The notes under the pieces were generated by a model. The model was given only the letters and a program-made list of their open reading frames with translations. It made no database searches and was not told the origin of the DNA. Source: Rotaria sp. Silwood1 (taxonomy: Eukaryota; Rotifera; Eurotatoria; Philodinida; Philodinidae). Taken from it: a stretch of 64,000 nt of DNA. The first letter of the stretch is position 1. Every line of letters starts with the position of its first letter. The stretch spans positions 3,039,871-3,103,870 of the forward strand of contig CAJNOP010000013.1 of the NCBI GenBank assembly GCA_905250075.1, read 5' to 3'. The position numbers were made by a program, and so were the translations under genes. Of the stretch, positions 24,801 through 37,600 are shown one piece after another.

Positions 24801-26732
24801 ACAATGCGTTGACATGTGCGAATTCCATTGCGTATAATTGCGAATATAGTCTATCCTATGACACATTTGCATGCATGTTAGGCAAAAGCATATTTCACGC
24901 GTAGCTACAAGCGTTTTTTAAGTTTCTGCGTTTGGCTGAGTGAGAGTTAGCGTTGATTTATTCCTAGAGAAGGAGAATTACTTATTATTTTTGTAGTAAT
25001 TTTCTACATCGTGCTGTGCCTTAATTGTGAATATGATTAGTTTACATATTAACCATATCTACCCTGAGAAGTAGTTGCAATATTCGGGGCAAACACTGTT
25101 GTATCTTACTCTATATAATTTATATGAAATACCTGTTTGTTTTTTTTCATGAATCTTCTTAATCGCTTCGTTTGGAATAATAATATTCTCTTTCTTTCCA
25201 TCAATACATTGGATTTGTTTTTGAAGAATTGTACAAGCCATTATTAAGTCGGCATCGCTGACGAAATCATCACCTAAATAGAAATTGATAAATTATTTTT
25301 TTTCAAATATTTTCTAATAATGAAATAGCTGATTTTGAATCTAACCTTTTATTCTGAGCTGATCTTCCCAACAGCGTTTGATAATTGATAGTTTGACATT
25401 TTCTTTTAGTAAACATTGTGAAATCGGTAAGTCAAGTCGAGCTGCTACCATACGAGATAAAATGCTCTCATTTTGTGTATTCAACGATCCAGTAAATGAA
25501 TTGTTTACATTTGTTTCACATCGATTACTTAATGCGTTTTTCTCATCACGTTCTAAAATGAAACAATGTCAAATATTATTCAAGTTTTGTTTTAAACTAT
25601 TCATACCTTTTTGAAGTCGCTTTGATTCTTGAATATTTCGATATAGTTTGTCTCCACATAATTGTTTAATGTATGCACAATGTGGAAACCATCGAGCATG
25701 TTCAATCATTGGATTATCGTTTGCTCCCCAGTTCTGCAATGACCCATTGCAATAAAAGCATGTCACAATAGTTTGAGTACCAGTATAAAAAAAGCCGACC
25801 TTGACTAGATCATCTACAGACGGTGTATTTTTATTCTGCCATGTGCGAAATGATTCATACCGTTTTGGTATTTCGCTATAGAGAGGATTGGATGCGGTCA
25901 CAGTAACAATTTGTTCACATCGAGCACAGTTAATATTATCAGAAATTATAGAATTGTCTTTCGCCAAATTTTCATTAATAATAGGAATCGATGATGCTTG
26001 AGAACGCGTTAGCTTTGCAGCGACATATGGACATTTAGGAGAAAGTATTTTATGTACTTCACGCGGATCATCTGTTTGCGGCATCCATTGTTGACAAATA
26101 ATATTACAATACAAACAAATGACACGATCACTAACATTACAATGGAAGAATCCAGCTTCGATCATTTGTTCGCTCGAAGGTAGTGTTCGATGTGGCCAAT
26201 GTGAAAATGTTCGTTTGCGTATTTGCTTCAAGGTATCTAGTTCGGCAAATGTATTCAATCGACAATTCTCTTTAGGTATTTCTGTTTTCTGACATTTAGA
26301 TGATTCTTCTCTATTATGTAACGTTGAGACCGATTGAATAAGGCTGGTTGAGGAACCTACAATGGCTTGTTCCGTAAATAGATGAGAACGAACAAATGAA
26401 CATGCAGGACTAAGTTGGACGTGAATACTAAATAGTTGCATATCTGATTTCCACTCTGACACTTCTAGTCCACAAGTATCACAGCGTATTTTATTTTTAT
26501 TGTCGATGTAGTGGAACCCAGCATCTGCCATAGTAATAAAAGAATTTAATTTTGTTTTTTTGATTAATTTTTGACATACTTCGTCTAATCGACGACGTAT
26601 GTCACTGTTGTTTAGCAACCGATTTGGTTTAACATGAGTTTTTTCTATTGATTGCATTGTACTTAGTGAGTCTTGTTTGATATCCATTGATAATGCCATT
26701 AGCGACTTTATCCACAGATTTCTTTGTATCAA
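21899..26732 (-). CDS. IAP gene A: BIR1-BIR2-BIR3-UBA-like-RING protein
   Basis: Four exons: 25607-26732, 25346-25552, 25133-25273 and 21899-22257 (610 aa; phases 1, 1, 1). BIR zinc ligands are C84/C87/H104/C111, C206/C209/H227/C234 and C325/C328/H345/C352. BIR3 keeps the groove tryptophan in EHARWFP and an acidic residue in NDNP, as needed to bind IAP-binding-motif peptides. BIR2 has LSP instead of the tryptophan. Exon 2 plus 3 encode a UBA-like segment (DLPISQ, SIIKRCWEDQL). Exon 4 carries a Ser/Thr-rich linker and a RING (CSLC, PCGH, CPIC) ending RLYL. The family inhibits caspases and acts as E3 ubiquitin ligase in the cytosol. Intron 3 is 2.9 kb here against about 55 bp in genes B and C; joining the distant RING exon rests on matching phase and an identical exon length to gene B. 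The start may instead be at Met12 or Met16 of this frame. Confidence 0.88.
22258..25132 (-). other. Expanded intron 3 of IAP gene A
   Basis: This 2875-bp interval lies between exons 3 and 4 and has GT and AG at its ends. It holds an AT run (about 23562-23580), several GCATGCAA-type words (23510-23680, 24780-24900) and a plus-strand frame at 24311-24769. No transposase or reverse transcriptase motif was recognised. Either an unknown insertion or local rearrangement enlarged it. Confidence 0.65.
24311..24769 (+). CDS. Unidentified ORF inside IAP-A intron, antisense
   Basis: This open stretch of about 152 codons is one of the longest unexplained frames in the window. It opens at a GTG; the first ATG inside gives roughly 117 residues. 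The product would be hydrophobic and rich in Phe, Leu and Ser with several Cys, and has no motif I recognise. No exon partner was found. It may be chance or a remnant of whatever expanded the intron. Confidence 0.2.
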   Translation: MFQLGEEKKKGSFHSDISRYCGASYQLVSMFCLWSSPNLFPFIVLFSQRVVLTRSSVPVHRECVSYFTSLSIFSFSLYLFLRNEIIFQYFLGGLIELTITNIGECPHEFRQLLTTVFLAKFQVSTMYSCMVATYASILCHSTIFLHAYVRIG

Positions 26733-29700
26733 TGAAGAAGTTAAAAATTTGAATATAATATGAACAATTAATGAATTCTACAACGACAACGATTCGAAAG
26801 TAATTATTTACATTGATGCATAACTTTAAAATTCCATTAAAAATGAGGTACAAAAACTTCGTAGAACTCTTAGTTTTTAACATTTATAAGAACGATATTA
26901 GAATCAAAAGATAAGCAGAGAAAAACAATACTTCTATTGAGATAATTTCGTATTGTATGACTTGCACACAAAAGAATCGATCGTGAAACGTGAATCTAGT
27001 TGTTAGATACTCTGATGTGGATGAATCAATCATAAAATCCGACTTAAGATGGAAATATCATGGAAGTGAAGAAAGAAAATATCAGCGTACTGAAGATGGT
27101 CGAAATGAGAGAAAAATATTGCTTTAGGAAGAGCAGCAGAGAACGAATAACAAAACAGAAAAAAAGGAACCTATACGTAGAAACGAGCACTAATGATAAA
27201 AAAGAACAGTCAAAATACAATCACTTCAACTTTCTGTGTGGTTGTCTACTTACATCAAAATTATGATCGAAATAACGAAGTCTGTTTTGAATAAGAGAGA
27301 GTAGAATATGTACTCCTTATATAGAACTGATACATAGAAAGAAAAACATCGTCATATCTATCCTGTGAAATTACCAATGTGTCATCTGTGAATTATTACC
27401 AATGGTAAAAAGAACAATTAGATTCATTAAGTATTTGTAATAAACATCTCTTTACGTGGTTTTTTCCCGTAGTATTTTCTCTTCCCTTTTTATACGTGTT
27501 TTAATGTGATTTTATTTTGCGAAGCTCGATAGAGTATCAATATTTATTTGTTTGACGCATTTTCAATTACGTCGGATTTACATGGTAAACGATAAACGAT
27601 CGAAAAGAAAAATAGAACACAGCAACGACAAACAAAAAAACAGCAAGGAAAGGAAAGAACCATGTGCTGCAGAAACATGACATCATTAGAATGTTGATGT
27701 CGCTGAAATCATTCTTCCAGGCTTGGTAATAATATAAATAACGATTCTGCTTTTATTACTCAGTTTCTTCCTCTATTTTTGTATTATGAAATACAACGGT
27801 TTTTTTTACAATATTTTTCATATTTCGTTCAAATATAAAACAAGAATACGCATTGAGTATGTTTTCTACTACGATGAAGACTATTAATTCTTTTAGTAAT
27901 CATCCAAAATGTCCCAAATAGGGATGTAACAATAATGAGAAGCCACCAATGCAACGTCCATTGATGATACCGATTATGACATGCAATAACTAATTCATAG
28001 TGAAAATCTTTTTGTTTTTGACACTACCAATTTTCGTAGCATAAATCAGTCTAAATCAAGCCAAAAACATCTTAATATAGGTTTCTCAGACATTTACTGT
28101 TTTATTGGTATTAACGATCATGATTGAAAGTGTATGCATAAACAGTTAGATCGTGCGCCGTCACCAATGCATCTCTAATTCTAATAAGCTCAAAAATTGC
28201 TTTTTTTAAAGACAGATTCAACTAAAACTATTCTTGCAGAAACATTTCAATACTGTGACGAGAAGTGTTTCAGAAGAAATAAATGAAAATATAGCCTCTT
28301 GCCTTGCACATGCAACATACAACTATTTTTTTATTTGCTTTCTCTTGTGCACAACTTTATGCATCATTTATACAATAAAAAGCATGGGCTTATAAAAGTC
28401 GAATAACTTAAAATTTATTGTTAATTCATAGCACGTCTTAGAAGCTAGATTTTTATGATTGGTCGATGGATGAATTGAATAGATATTCTATGTCAAACAT
28501 AAAACATTAAGCTGAATCTTGGTTGGATATTAATATGAATGTCTTGACACCAGGTAACGAAATAGAAAAAAGCGTCAAGAAGATAACTTTACTAGTTTAT
28601 ACTTCATTATGTAAATAATATAAATGACAAAATAGCTCAGCGTTATTACTTTTCTTTGTTCTATTTTGCTATTGTATCTGGATGACAGCATTAGAAAAAA
28701 CTAAAACTCGAAGTTTTAATCAGCTGTGGGTATCTCTCATGACATCATTCGATACTTGGTTGATAAGTTTTTTCCTTTCTGTCATTATATTCATTAGTTA
28801 TTTCCCTCCCCTCTATTAGTTTCCCCAATAGCAGTCGATATGTTTTTTTTTCTGAATTTACGTCATCTATACTTCCTACATGGTATTTTCTTTGTTAATG
28901 TATACGTTTCCTAGCCTAAAGACATGTAGAAGTGCAGATAATGTGAACATATTCACGTTTATATGTTCAAGAACTGATTGAGAACCAATCAATTGCATGA
29001 AAGGTGTGTTCAGATGACGCATTTTCTCCACAAAATCAATTATTTTTCCATATGAGTCGGTTTCCATGGGTCAGGCTTACACTTTCAGCATGTGAATGTA
29101 CGTATGTGTGGGATGAAGTTGCTGCGAATGTAGTCGACCACTAACCAGTTGTTAGTTAGAAAATGCTTTTGTCTTAACTCGTATTTATAATGTACTTATT
29201 GTTGCGAGTAATTGATCTATATATATATATGAGAGCTCAGAAATAGAAGAAATTCAATAGAAGATAATAGAGAGATCAAGACTCTTTAGATAGTACGAGA
29301 GAGAACATACAGAATCTATACATAAAAATAAAATGAATCTACCTGAATATACTAGATAAGGAGAACATATGCATTCACGCATTACAGTAGAACGAGAGAA
29401 GAAGATATAGATGGATGGAACACATATATGTGATGATGGCACAACAATAATAGAAAGTAAGAAAAAACACAAGTGATGGCACCAATTTACAGTGTTCTAT
29501 TCATCCAAATAGCACAACCCATCCCATGCCTCTACACTCACACCCACATCTCGGTAAAAGCACATTTCTTATCAAGAATTCATGATGAATGCTAAACAAA
29601 TCAAGTTAAACCTAAAAAACAAATTACAACTGTCTTATCGTCCGCACTAATCTCTTTTTTCATTTCATTTTTAAATAAAAATCTCGATATAATTATTCTT

Positions 29701-30255
29701 GAAATATACTGTTAAATGCTTCTCATAGTATATTCAAGTAGCCCATCAAACACTGCTGAAATGTTTCTCTTGGTTCATCAACGATATACAATATTGCAAT
29801 TTACATTATCGATGGCATCATTCCTTGATTTTTCTTACGTTCTTGACAACAACATCATTTCTTGATCCTCAATCCTTTTCTTTGTTAATTATGATCACAT
29901 ATACCATACCCTCTGCTATATTTATATAAACAGTTATTACTGATATGATTTAGAATTTACTGCGTATATTTTAAATCTGTATGACATATTTCCCTCGAGA
30001 GCGTCACGTGTCAAATAGTTTTGATTCAGTTCTGGATCAATGAGAAATTGCCAATAATATAGATAAACGAGGTAAGATTGAACAGAATGAAGGAAAAGAA
30101 TTCTTCTCAAGATAAAGAAGAGTGGTATCGTAAAAACAGTTCTAGTCCAATAGATTACTTACGATAAATAAAAGTTTAGAGATAAGAGTTCTTCGATAAA
30201 CAAAGACCCATTAAAAGATCACTTTTTTTCAAGCGATAATTTTGTCTACGACGGT
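26733..30255. other. Intergenic region between IAP genes A and B
   Basis: About 3.5 kb, presumably holding the promoter of gene A at its left end. No exon recognised. It contains a short CACACCC-type tract near 29530-29550 and an AT run near 29217-29230. The frames at 27060-27266 and 29254-29472 have no supporting motif. Confidence 0.6.
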
Positions 30256-32299
30256 TCACAGATATATACGAACAAAAGCATCGATGCCTGTTCTACATAT
30301 CGGACACGATCGAAGAGAATGACCACAGGGAACACATGTAGCTAAATGACCACACGGCATACAAGCGAGACGCTTTTCTTCTTCCAAACATAAAACACAA
30401 AGATTTGATGATGAAGAACTATTAGCTTGGTCTTTAGCAGGTAACGTTATTATCGCTGTTTTAATATCTTGTTTTTGATCGATCTTTACTGTTGACTTCT
30501 TGGAATTTCCATCATCCATAATTGAATCCGATGATGTGGATATTTCGAAATCCGTACTACTAGAAGCGTTCGTTAGTGTTGATATACATGCAGCTTGTTC
30601 ACGAGCAAGAATCTCTATCATATTACAAGAATCAACAAATTGTTACATTCAAATTTTGTTTTCAAATACCTGCTTGTACCCTTTCACGAATCTTGCTCAT
30701 TGCTACACTTGGAATGATAATATTCTCTTTCTTTCCATCGATGCCTTCAATCTGCTTCTGTAAGATTAAGCATGCCACAAACAAATCACAAGCGTCCATG
30801 AAATCATCGCCTGACACGTAAAATGACAAGACATTCGTGAATTTTTTTAATGAAATGACAAATAAGATCTTAGCTTACGCTTTAATCTAAGTTGATCTTC
30901 CCAACAACGTTTGATGATGGATAATTTATAACTGCGGTCAAGCAAGCTTTGTGAAATTGGCAAATCAAGTCGTGCCGCTACGTATCGTGATAAAGTACTC
31001 TCATCTGGTATGTTAAGCTGCCATCTGCCTGTAAGAGCATCACCGCTTGCGAATCGTCTATTAGCTTCATTTGCATTCGCTCTTTCTAAATACAACAATG
31101 CACATCTAGTAATTCTTGGTTGATGAAAATAAAAAACACAGCAAACCTTGTTGAGCTCTTTTTGATTCTTGAATTTTTCGATACAGATCTGCACCGCACA
31201 GTTGTTTAGCATAGGCACAATGTGGAAACCATCGAGCATGTTCAATCATTGGATTATCGTTAGGTCCCCAGTTTTGCAATGATCCATTGCAATAGAAACA
31301 TGTTACAATAGTTTTGCTACCAGTATAAAAGAAGCCTGCTCTGACTAGATCATCAACAGATGGCAATTTTTCGTTCGGCCATGTAGCAAAAGAAGCGTGA
31401 CGTCTAGGAATTTCAATATAGTTTGTATGACATGCAGCAGTATAAACAATTTCATTACTCCGAAATATATCGTTATTTGTTGTCACTGTGGAGTTTTCTC
31501 TGGTTAGCTGTTCATTAACAATACGAATTGATGATATTTCCTGGCTCTTTAGCATTGCGATGACATACGGACATTTAGGAGAAAGTGCTTTATGTATTTC
31601 ACATGGATCATCAGTGTGCGGTGTCCATTGTTGACAAATGATATTACAATACAAACAAATGACACGATCTCCAACGTTACAGTTAAAGAAGCCAGCTTCG
31701 ATCATTTGGGCGCCTGCAGGTGATGTTCGATGTGGCCAATGTGAAAACGTTCTTTTTCGTATTTGCTGGACTATATCAATTTCGATAAGTCTGTGTGGCT
31801 GACAAATAACTTGTGTTGCTTCAATTTTCTGACGTTTAGATGGCTGTTCAGTATTCATTAATGCTGAGGTCGTTGCAAGAAGATTCATGGTTGATGGTGC
31901 AGGGGTTATTCGGTCCGGCACCATAGTGCGAACAAATGCACATTTAGGGCTCCGTTGTGCATGAATAGTAAATGGCTTCATATCTGATGTCCATTCCGAT
32001 ATTTCTAATTCACAAGTATCACAACGGACTGTGTCTCTGTTGCCCGTATAATTGAACCCAGCGGCAGTCATACTCACAGTAGAATGCACGCCTTGCTTTT
32101 GTAATAATGCTCTACATGTTTGTATCACTTGGTGAAAAGAGTCAGGTTTTTTAAAATAAACTGGTTGTGAAAAGTGCGATATCTCTTTCATTGAAGACAA
32201 ATTTATAGCGTATAATTTCGTTGCCGTTGAAGATTTACCACTCAGAATTACTTGATTAGGGTCGCATGGAATATCAATCGATTGCTTTCTTTGAGTCAT
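30256..32299 (-). CDS. IAP gene B: BIR1-BIR2-BIR3-UBA-like-RING protein
   Basis: Four exons: 31147-32299, 30879-31085, 30670-30810 and 30256-30614 (619 aa, all introns phase 1 and about 55-65 bp). BIR1 zinc ligands are C93/C96/H113/C120; BIR2 and BIR3 follow with the same spacing as in gene A. BIR3 keeps the groove residues (NDNP, ARWFP). The UBA-like segment (LPISQSLLDRS, IIKRCWEDQLR) spans exons 2-3. Exon 4 ends in a RING (CVLC, PCGH, CPIC) and FVRIYL. Exons 2, 3 and 4 are the same length as in gene A (207, 141 and 359 bp). Expected role is caspase/IBM-peptide binding and ubiquitin ligation in the cytosol. Its N terminus (SIDI, HSTVSMTAAGFNYTGN) is very close to decayed copy D, so B and D share a recent ancestor. 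Confidence 0.95.
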
Positions 32300-33482
32300 T
32301 TAGAAACTCTCCAGTTATAATCACAAAGGCTTTGAGTAAACAATCATGTGCTTGTCCCCACCTTCTATTTTTGAATATTCGGCTAGACTTAAAAGTTGAA
32401 ATAAATCCTTTCAAGTCTTTCTGCCACTTAATTAGACTCCGATATAGATTCATATTTGTTGTGAAAAGACGATTTGATCTTACCGAGACTGTAATTAGTA
32501 TTTGCTTGAATATATGCTTCTTCACTTCGAAGAAACGATGTTACTTGACGCTACAATGCAAGAAAAATAAATGTATTCGTCGTATAATGTTGCAGAGATT
32601 GAAGCGAGTCAAGAAAATCCGAAATCGACTAGACTTCGTTTTGGTCTAAAGTCAGTTCATCAAGATCTATTCATAGTATGGATAAGTCTAATGAAGTGAA
32701 ACAGGCTACCTGACTTGCGATGAATGAATCTTGTGTCATGTCGAGCAATAAAAGGATCAAAATAGCCTTTGACAAAAAATTTCTCAAAGATTTATCGAGG
32801 ACTTTACAAATTCCGAGTCCTTCGGATCAAATTCGACTCGATTTCAGTCTCTGTTGTGTTTGAAAGACTGAAGTCACGTACAAAACGATAACAACAAAAA
32901 AAATATACAAGCACGATAAAAAGTAGATAAAAAAACAGCGATACGGCTAAATCAACAGCAAGAGTTTAAAATTGAAAAGTATAAGTTATCACTATCGATA
33001 CCAACTTTGGACAAAATTTTCCGAGAACCGCAGCAACAAGAGTGTGAGGTGTTCGCGTGGATGAAACTAGATACAAATGGATTGGTTTCTATTGTGATTT
33101 CTCCGTAAATGAAACTGGGATTATGAAAGATTCATGTTGTTTATGATTGATTGTGACAGTTCCAGTGAATGAATTTGGGTGGGAATGTGAGTGCCATTGA
33201 GTCGGATGTGGGTGTGACTCTAGGTTAATATATTCTTATTCCTAAACCACACCAACATCCACACCCTACACCCATCAACACTCGTACTCACACTTACTCA
33301 CATCCTACATCCCTCTTCTTACTCATACTGACAAGGGAACCTTCCCAGGTGTCGGAGCGCTTTTCAGTCGAGGTTTCGAGCATCTTGTAGCCCATAGTGA
33401 GCTATGTCTATAGTAAAAAAACGTTTGGGTTTCTGGCTTGTTTCTGAGGAGATATCGAGCTCTTAGTGAATTTTCTCTATTG
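32300..33482. other. Upstream of IAP gene B; TGTGGG-like tract
   Basis: This should contain the promoter of gene B. About 33165-33311 is an inverted arrangement of GGATGTGGGTGTGA on the left and CCACACC, CATCCACACCC and ACACCCATC on the right, like the tract at 20216-20295. About 33330-33480 is a GC-richer stretch (AGCTCGATATCTCCTCAG) that looks like repetitive DNA and may belong to the retroelement across the assembly gap. No gene recognised. Confidence 0.55.
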
Positions 33483-33582
33483 NNNNNNNNNNNNNNNNNN
33501 NNNNNNNNNNNNNNNNNNNNNNNNNNNNNNNNNNNNNNNNNNNNNNNNNNNNNNNNNNNNNNNNNNNNNNNNNNNNNNNNNN
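33483..33582. other. Assembly gap of 100 N
   Basis: Exactly 100 undetermined bases, a conventional filler for a gap of unknown size. A retrotransposon gag frame runs into it from the right, so the missing sequence is probably the body of a repetitive element. Confidence 0.98.
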
Positions 33583-33707
33583 TTAAAATAAAAGATGATG
33601 CGATCACGATATGACTGCCAAGTGCATATTTGAGGATCAAAAACTTCGAACGACGGAGCTGGCGAAAATGTTGATGAGAGAGCAGTCCCAGACTTTGATT
33701 TGGCCAT
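33583..33707 (-). CDS. Gag-like N terminus of an LTR retrotransposon (cut by gap)
   Basis: From the ATG at 33707 the frame reads 41 residues and then enters the N gap. It contains FEVFDPQICTWQSYRDRI, which resembles the start of Gag in Ty3/Gypsy-like elements of invertebrates (FDP...W..Y..R pattern). The preceding primer-binding-like site and long terminal repeat support this reading. No nucleocapsid, protease or polymerase is visible, so element class and intactness cannot be judged. Confidence 0.65.
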
Positions 33708-33737
33708 AATAATTGTTGATTAATGATGTAAACAAAG

Positions 33738-33753
33738 CAATCTCGTCGCCAAC
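33738..33753 (-). other. Primer-binding-like site
   Basis: On the minus strand the sequence directly after the LTR reads GTTGGCGACGAGATTG. TGGCGACGAG is a common primer-binding sequence start in Ty3/Gypsy-type elements. It lies one base after the LTR's terminal CA and about 30 bases before the gag ATG. Confidence 0.6.
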
Positions 33754-34076
33754 TGTAGATTTGTATGTTTTTTTTGCTGTTATAAGCTTACGTGAGTTCA
33801 GTTTATCTCGTGCACACTTGACACGATGTATATCGGAAAAACTTGAAAACAGACAAGAACACAAAGAGAGCGTGGAGAGAAAACAAGAAATAGATCAGAC
33901 AATATAGCTGATGTTATCGGTCTACATATACAATAAGCATGTTGGAGAAATTCAAGTAGAAAATAAGAAGTAGAAGGAGAAATCCAATATCAAGAATAAG
34001 ATGAATACTAGGAAAATTCCAACATAGCAATTAGGAATTTTCCAACATAACGATAGGGAAAATTCCTATATTAACA
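33754..34076 (-). mobile_element. 5' long terminal repeat (323 bp)
   Basis: Read on the minus strand the segment starts TGTTAATATAGG (34076) and ends AAATCTACA (33754), i.e. TG...CA, followed by the primer-binding-like site and gag start. The first 80 bases contain repeated GGAAAATTCC / GGAATTTTCC words. The partner LTR was not found at lower coordinates, so the element is cut by the assembly gap or is truncated. Confidence 0.7.
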
Positions 34077-34608
34077 CTGATTAGTTCTATAAATAGTCAT
34101 AATCAAAAGAAAGATAACTTCGGGATGTCGTTTGTAAAAATAATTAGCAAGAACTCATCTGTTTGATAAATTGCTAACCCACCAAATTTTAATATACTTC
34201 GATTGCTTTGAGTCTTCTTTCTTGGATAATGAGAACTACACATCTGTATGATATTACTATCAAAATTTATTCAAAAAACAGTGGAGCAGATTATATATTC
34301 ATATTGATAGTAGTCACCGATAGGAGATGATTAAGATCTGAATTCATTATAAATTAGCAAACAAATAAAATGTATCACTTGAATTTTATCGACTTGCAAA
34401 CATTAACAATAAAGTAACACTTAGTTCTCTTCAAAAACAGATTTTGGAAACATATCATATTATTTTCTATAAAAACTTAGATAAATAATATGGTTTGCAG
34501 TCATCTGTTGGATATCTTTATCAATTAAAATATGTTATATGTATTGAAATATATAGAAATAAAAATTCTTTCAACATAATCATATCAATAATTTTATTAT
34601 CTTTAAAA
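34077..34608. other. Spacer between LTR element and TRMT11 3' end
   Basis: Contains R3 copy b (34145-34315). The rest is AT-rich 3' flank of TRMT11 with no gene. Confidence 0.6.
34145..34315. repeat. Dispersed repeat R3, copy b
   Basis: Same-orientation relative of 15285-15445 (shared blocks given there). Non-coding. Confidence 0.65.
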
Positions 34609-37600
34609 TCATTCATCATGATTTTGTTCTTTCGAAACATCCATAGAATCAGTTATAGTATTGTTACTATTTAATTGTTCCCATATTTTTGTGTTCGGTG
34701 TAAAATAAAGATCACGAAAATTACTAAATAATTTTTCATTCACTTGAGCTTTTTCATTATTGTTACTTTCACGTATTTTAACTAATGTTAATAATCTTCG
34801 ACTAACAGTTCGATTTAGTTGTTGTTCATCATTAGAAAATAATGTAAAACATGGATGTGTCGGTAGTAAATTTTCATCATATGTTACTATGTGTGTTGGC
34901 AACCAGAAAACCAATCGGCCACCAATACGTAAATAAACATTAGCGAAATTTAATAGATCAACATATATATTTGTTAAATCATATTTTTCTGATACAGGAT
35001 TTTGATCATCATCTGTTTTATCAGTTCGACGACGACTTTTATGTTGAGATGATTCACGAATACCATAAGGTGGATCACAAACAATAGAATCAAAGAAAAA
35101 TGTTGGACGCCACGGTGGATATGCAAAATCAGATCCAATTACATCCAAAAAACGGTTTAATGTGCCATAATCAGAAAAATTTCGATGCATCATTTCATCA
35201 GGATTACGAGTAAGTTGTTTCGTATTAGCTTTGGTTGGTTTTGCTAAATATTAAAAACATTAAAAAATAAATAAATCAGTTCGGATAAATTACCTTTTGC
35301 TGTTAAAACACGCCAATCAAACTCACCACCAATAACATAACTACCAAATTCAGCACAAGCCAGAAGAATTCCGCCTAGATTAATATCATATGAATGTCAA
35401 AAACAAAACAAAAATATAAAGTTAACCTGTGCCACAGAATGGATCCAACGTAATATGATTTGATTGACATTGAGCCATATTTGCCATAACAAATGAAAGT
35501 GTAGCATCCATTGTTGTGTTACCTAGGAAGATATTTAGACGTATAATTATACAAAAAAGCCCTTTTTTGTTCCCTTATCGAAGATAAAGGTGCATAAGAT
35601 GACGTATCGACACTTGAATAGTTTATTATTCGAAACCTTAAGTGTCTTATATGTAATGTAAGAGCTCATTGAACTGACAATTTAAGTTGATGCTTAAAAT
35701 AATGATTCTTGTCATATAAACTGTTCAATGCAACGAATTATTTTCATTCAATTGAACACACTTGAGATTTCTATGTGGAATGTTTGTCTGAACCAACGCT
35801 AGGCAATTTCATATTCCTCTCAAATTTATAGGTACTTTATCTGCAGCTCTTAGTAGTAGCACAATTTATGCGTAAATGATTGATTCATACCATCTAGTCA
35901 TATTGAAAGGGTACTGAAAAAAATCCAGATGATTGATGCAAATCTTAGAAATGCGACTACTAACGACGAAAGTCCTCCAAACGATAAATTACTTTTGACT
36001 CAAGATTATGTGCATGATGTACGTCCAAATGAGCCATGAATACCTTAAAAAGAGATCATTTTCTTCAGTTTATTGCTATAGAGATGCTGCACTACTACAG
36101 TATTTTTTAAAATGAATGTCATGGTTCAGAAAAACTGATTTTCGAATTTCGACTTGAAAATTCGCATAGGGTCAAGTCTTAACGCCTGTATTTCAGGTCT
36201 TGTCGCTATTTCCATCCTAAAATAAAACTATTGTAACAGCGTGTCTTTTATAGCAATAAGATAAGGGACGAATTGTTTCCAAGATATTCACAACTCATTT
36301 GAGTCTGTATAATGCACATAGTCTTCATTCAAAGCGATTGATCACTTAGAGGACTTTTCTTGTAAGAGAGCAATCACCACTAATTTAGTGTAAATTTGTA
36401 TCAATAGTCTATTTAATTATTATTACATGGAATTAGTGTAAAATTATATTCATACGAAGGTTCTCTTACAAAATTCAGTCATACTATTATCAAAACCTCT
36501 ATTTTAAACATCCAAATTTAGTTTATTATGACATACCAATAAAATAACGTTTTCGAACATCATATTTTTCAATTAAATGACGTGCTCCATCACATATCTT
36601 GAATAAATATGAAATGTTTCTATTGAATGAAAAAAATGAGTCAAGAAGACTTACCCATCTACCAACAAAAACTTCTTTTGGTTGTTCAAGTCTTCCTTCT
36701 TCATAGTTTTCAAAGAGACCTACTGTACAATCAGCTTTATTATTCAAACAAAATTTATTTCGTATATTTAATCGATCACTGAATGCCTATGATAGAAGCC
36801 AGAAGCAAACAACTAAATAAATATATATATAATGTAAATTTGGATTAACTCACATCAATTCGTTGGATTTTTTCTGGTTGTGTAAATTGTTTTCGAAAAG
36901 CGTGAACAAGTATGCGCCATGTTTCATTCAATTTAGGACGCTATTAATACAAAAACCATTGTAAATAAAAAAAGAACATTTCGTTAATTACCCAATCGGA
37001 ATGTACGGTTAATTTATCAACAACATCTGTCAATGATGATCCATGTGTCCAATATTCATAAGCAGATCTATATAATATATATTATTTATAAAAAAAAAAT
37101 GAGCGACATTCGATCAGTGTTGTAAAATATGTCTCATTAAACTCCATAAACATTAAAAATAGTGTCTTTTTTTTATCATTCTAACAAATAGTAGTCGACA
37201 TATTGAAGTCATCTTAGCTTAAAACGAAGGTAAAAAGTTTAACAACAAAGTTTTTTTTGACTCTTATTTAACACGAGAAAAGATTTTATTATTAGAGATT
37301 TCTAGGATCACGAGAAAGAGAAGTTGCCCAGATTAGGGCCGAGTTGGGAAAAAAATAATTTTGTCGAAATCGAAACTCAAGTTCAAGCATACTATCTTAA
37401 TACTCATATAAATTAGAATATAATTCAAGAGAAATTACTTAAAACGTGCTAGTTGTGGAGTAAATAAATCAAAAGTTGAGATGTGATACAAATCAACGCC
37501 GAAAGAAGTTGCTTTAGATCAGGACTCGAAAACCTAAAATTACTGAGACTAGAGCACTAGAAAAGAACTTGTCGAGACCCATGGACTGTCATGAAGCATA

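Noticed and set aside
33323-33640. Minus-strand frame crossing the N gap
   Set aside because: Continuity is artificial because undetermined bases read as open; the two sides are not known to be adjacent or in the same frame.
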